From positions 4,526,001-4,590,000 of the forward strand of contig PQWQ01000004.1 in the NCBI GenBank assembly GCA_002943765.1: DNA of 64,000 nucleotides, written 5' to 3'. A program made the translations under genes and the position numbers. Source of the stretch: Psoroptes ovis (taxonomy: Eukaryota > Arthropoda > Arachnida > Sarcoptiformes > Psoroptidae). Under the pieces are notes generated by a model. That model saw only the letters and a list, made by a program, of their open reading frames with translations. It ran no database searches and was not told the origin of the DNA. This document shows, in pieces, positions 61,444-64,000 of the stretch; position 1 is the stretch's first letter, and each line of letters opens with the position of its first letter.

Positions 61444-64000
61444 TTAGTGTCGCTGCTGCCATTGCTGCGAGGGTTGATGGCTTTGATGATGAGAATGGCA
61501 CATATGAATCGATGATTGCTTCGATTCGGACGAGGTGGACATTGCTTTGCATTTGTTGTTTTCCATGTATGATGGCTCATATTTTCTCATGGTCAAAGTT
61601 GTCGTTTCATGCAGTGAGTCACTAGTCGTTTCTTCGGCTTCTCCGTTGGTTGTGATGGTGTCATTGTTGCTCATCATCATCAAGTAATCATCATTTTTAT
61701 GGTTACTCTGATCGCCATCCATCAAAAGCATCAGATTATTGTTGGTGTTGTTGACATTGATTTGATTGTCATTGTCATCTTGATCACTGTCATTATGCTT
61801 ACTTTGAATCATACTCAGTTGTTCGACTGTTTTGGTGGCCAGCAGAGAATCAGTTGTATTCATTTTGAATCTATTGATGGTGGTTTGTTGTTGTTGTTGT
61901 TGCTGCTGTGGCTGAATCGGTAATTTGTTCATGGGCAAAGTGCAGTAATTGCTGTTGACAGCTGTGAATGTTGATGTGGCGCAATCGGTTGGCCGATTGA
62001 ATGTTTGTCTGTTGATGGTCATCGTTAATGATGAGCCATTATTGTTTTTTGCAGCATTGTTGTCGATGGCCGAGTGAAAATGATCCAAAGTGTTGGTGAC
62101 TGCCACTGGATTCGATGCAAGTGCATCGGCGAATTGGTTGAAATTGATCAATGAAGACTGTCGCAAATTCAATGAAGAACGATTGACTGGCTGTGGCGGT
62201 GGTGGTGGTGGCGGAATCGGTGGCGAACTTGCAATCATTGAATCATTGATCGTTGAATTAGTTGTATCAATGAACATTGGTTGCGAATGATCAGCCGAAT
62301 TGGTCAAGTGAGCGGAATCAGCGCTGGCAGATGCAGAGGGCCAATTCTGAGTAGTTTGCAAATGGCCATTAAGGCCATTATTGCCGATGGTCGATATGTT
62401 GACAGTGTTGGTGCCCGGTGTGGTGGATGCCGAAGAAGCTGTCATTAGGTCAATCAGTCTGTGCGAATTGTCAACAAGACCAGCACTGGTCATGGCATTA
62501 TTCGACTGATAAACAGTCGGATAATGATTGGCCGACTGGGAAAAATAGTGACGACACGTTATTTTGTCATTGATGTGGTCGACATTTTTTTCATTATTCG
62601 AAGATTTGCGGTACCAGTTTATGATCAAAATGACAGTCAGACAGATGATGCCCATGGTGAAGAAGAGAAACATCAACAGTCCGGTCATGCCGCCGATCAG
62701 ATCGATCAAATTGATTTGGATTTCGTGAATGCAGTCGTTTTCATCAGAGTCATCATCGAAGCCACAGTTTTGCAGTCCATTACAGTGTAAAGCGTTCGAT
62801 ATGCAGTAACCATTGTTGGCACATTGCATGTATCCATTTTGTTTGCCATGATCACCATTGAGCAATGATATGTCTATTGATTGTTGCTGTTGAGTCAGTG
62901 TTGAGCATGGCTCCAATTTGCTCACATTCTTCTCGTTGCCATTTGGCTTGGTGTTTGTCACTTGAATTTCGGTCCAAATGGCCGAAAAACCTAATGCTCC
63001 GACTGCTTTTTGTGCGGTTAAGAAACTAAATGCAAGAGAAAACATTATTAGTGTTGATCAATGGTCAAATGAAATTAAGTGAGCTTACGTAATGCGAATA
63101 ACATTGCTTCTTGATACGAATTGTTTGAGAGAGTTGCTCAATTTTTCGCCACACAGCTCGAAGGGCTTTTCATTTAGATCTGTCCAAACGCGCACGATGG
63201 CTCCGGGACATCCACGACTGATTGGATCTCCTTCGACTGAGAATTGATCGAAATAAAGCAAAACATTGGCACCTGGACGAACCGAAATGAACCAATTGCA
63301 AATTTGCATGGTGGCTGCATAGTTGTTGGGGTAATTTGGTGTTTGAATAGATCCAGTGATCATGTTTGTGAAATTGGCACCACAATCTGCAATGATCAGT
63401 GAATGAAAATGAGCATTGATGTTAGCATCAATATCGAAAATTACCTTGAATGTGGTCCAAAGTACGATCAAAGTGATAGGAGGCACTGAAGCCGCTGGAC
63501 ACATCAGTCTGATCAGTGTTCATGATCACTTTGATTTGATTGATGGAGCCATCAGTCAGTATTGGGCCAGGTGCGGTGTAGCCACAGAAGCGTCCGTAGA
63601 ACTGTTCACGATTGAGAGAGCCATGAATGGCATAAATTTCTAGCCAATCATGTGTACACTTGTCATTGTAGCCAGCCATGGCCAATGTTGTCACTTGTGA
63701 ATCACTAAATTTGAATTGATTGAAAACCAATTTGATTTGTTCGTTGGAATCGGCAAAGAACTCATAGACGCAATACGTGTTGGATGGATAATTGGATGGA
63801 TGTCTTGGTGAGTTAAAGTCACCCATTTTGTTGCCACTGCTGCTTACATATGTGAAATGACATTGGTCTGGCGATGCCTGTGTGCCCATTATTTTGTAAT
63901 CAGTTTCGAACCAGTAATGTGCTTTGAAACCTTGTCCCTGTGTGGATCCAGAATTGAATACGACCAATAACAAAGGTCCATCAGACACGACTGGCGGTGG
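61444..64000 (-). CDS. CUB/LDLa single-pass membrane protein (Neto/LEV-10 type), 5' end outside window
   Basis: Three exons are visible on the minus strand: >64000-63445, 63386-63089 and 63025-61444, with phases 1 and 2, about 811 codons; the N-terminus is missing. It reads: end of one CUB domain (FNSGSTQGQGFKAHYWF); a full CUB (NSPRHPSNYPSNTYCVYEF, GRFCGYTAPGPI); a further CUB (DCGANF, IQTPNYPNNYAATMQICNWF, LCGEKL); an LDL-receptor class A repeat (CANNGYCISNALHCNGLQNC, DDDSDENDC); one membrane helix (GGMTGLLMFLFFTMGIICL); and a 400-residue tail with poly-Pro and poly-Gln runs. Several CUBs, an LDLa and a helix is the plan of Neto and of C. elegans LEV-10, auxiliary proteins that cluster or tune ionotropic receptors. 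At least three CUBs favour LEV-10-like over two-CUB Neto. Confidence 0.82.

Noticed and set aside
1..64000. Transposons, retroelements, rRNA, CRISPR arrays
   Set aside because: No transposase, reverse transcriptase or integrase motifs in any long frame, no long terminal or inverted repeats noticed by eye, and no regularly spaced repeats. Small degenerate copies cannot be excluded without a repeat search.

Overview
The window is a gene-dense stretch of an animal nuclear genome. It is AT-rich. Most genes have tiny GT-AG introns: the 28 I could place are about 40 to 82 nt long. Proteins carry long Asn/Ser/Gln/His-rich tracts. Gene content (Frizzled, Smoothened, Abi, SUZ12, Gcn5/PCAF, a CUB/LDLa membrane protein) is metazoan. 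Compactness, AT bias and low-complexity style suggest an arthropod with a small genome, most likely an astigmatid mite (Dermatophagoides/Sarcoptes type). The species guess is inference; the gene identities come from motifs read in the translations.

Layout. 1-6 kb: 3' part of a Guk-holder/NHS-family scaffold (+). 6-15 kb: long gene-poor AT-rich region with microsatellites and one possible small secreted peptide gene. 15-18.4 kb: Frizzled-4-like receptor (-). 19.3-19.9 kb: mitochondrial pyruvate carrier 2 (+). 20.4-23.1 kb: DUSP12-like protein with a destroyed catalytic site (+). 23.2-24 kb: TMEM35/NACHO homologue (-). 25.4-26.8 kb: arthropod tetraspan membrane protein (+). 27.9-28.7 kb: Rnd-like, GTPase-dead Rho (+). 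29.2-30.5 kb: Abl interactor (+). 30.6-34.1 kb: Smoothened (-). 34.5-36.5 kb: mitochondrial Asp-tRNA synthetase (+). 36.6-39.6 kb: EVA-1-like twin SUEL-lectin receptor (-). 39.6-47.5 kb: second gene-poor region with two weak exon candidates. 47.7-48.3 kb: unrecognised Ser-rich protein (+). 48.8-52.4 kb: SUZ12 (-). 54.5-57.1 kb: SLC26 anion transporter (+). 57.5-61.4 kb: Gcn5/PCAF acetyltransferase with a novel N-terminal extension (+). 61.4-64 kb: CUB/LDLa transmembrane protein, Neto/LEV-10 type, cut by the window edge (-).

Themes. Two class-F receptors (Frizzled and Smoothened) lie 12 kb apart on one strand. Two actin/Rho-linked genes (Rnd-like Rho, Abi) are neighbours, and the Guk-holder/NHS family is also linked to actin. 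Two chromatin regulators (PRC2 SUZ12 and SAGA-type Gcn5) lie 5 kb apart. Five gene pairs converge tail to tail; in four of them the stop codons are only 67-144 bp apart and the candidate poly(A) signals cross, so overlapping antisense 3' ends are expected. Three proteins keep a fold but have lost signature residues (DUSP12-like active site, Rho G12/Q61, Gcn5 bromodomain pocket), and the Frizzled lacks the KTxxxW Dishevelled motif. I saw no transposase, reverse transcriptase, rRNA, convincing tRNA or CRISPR array.
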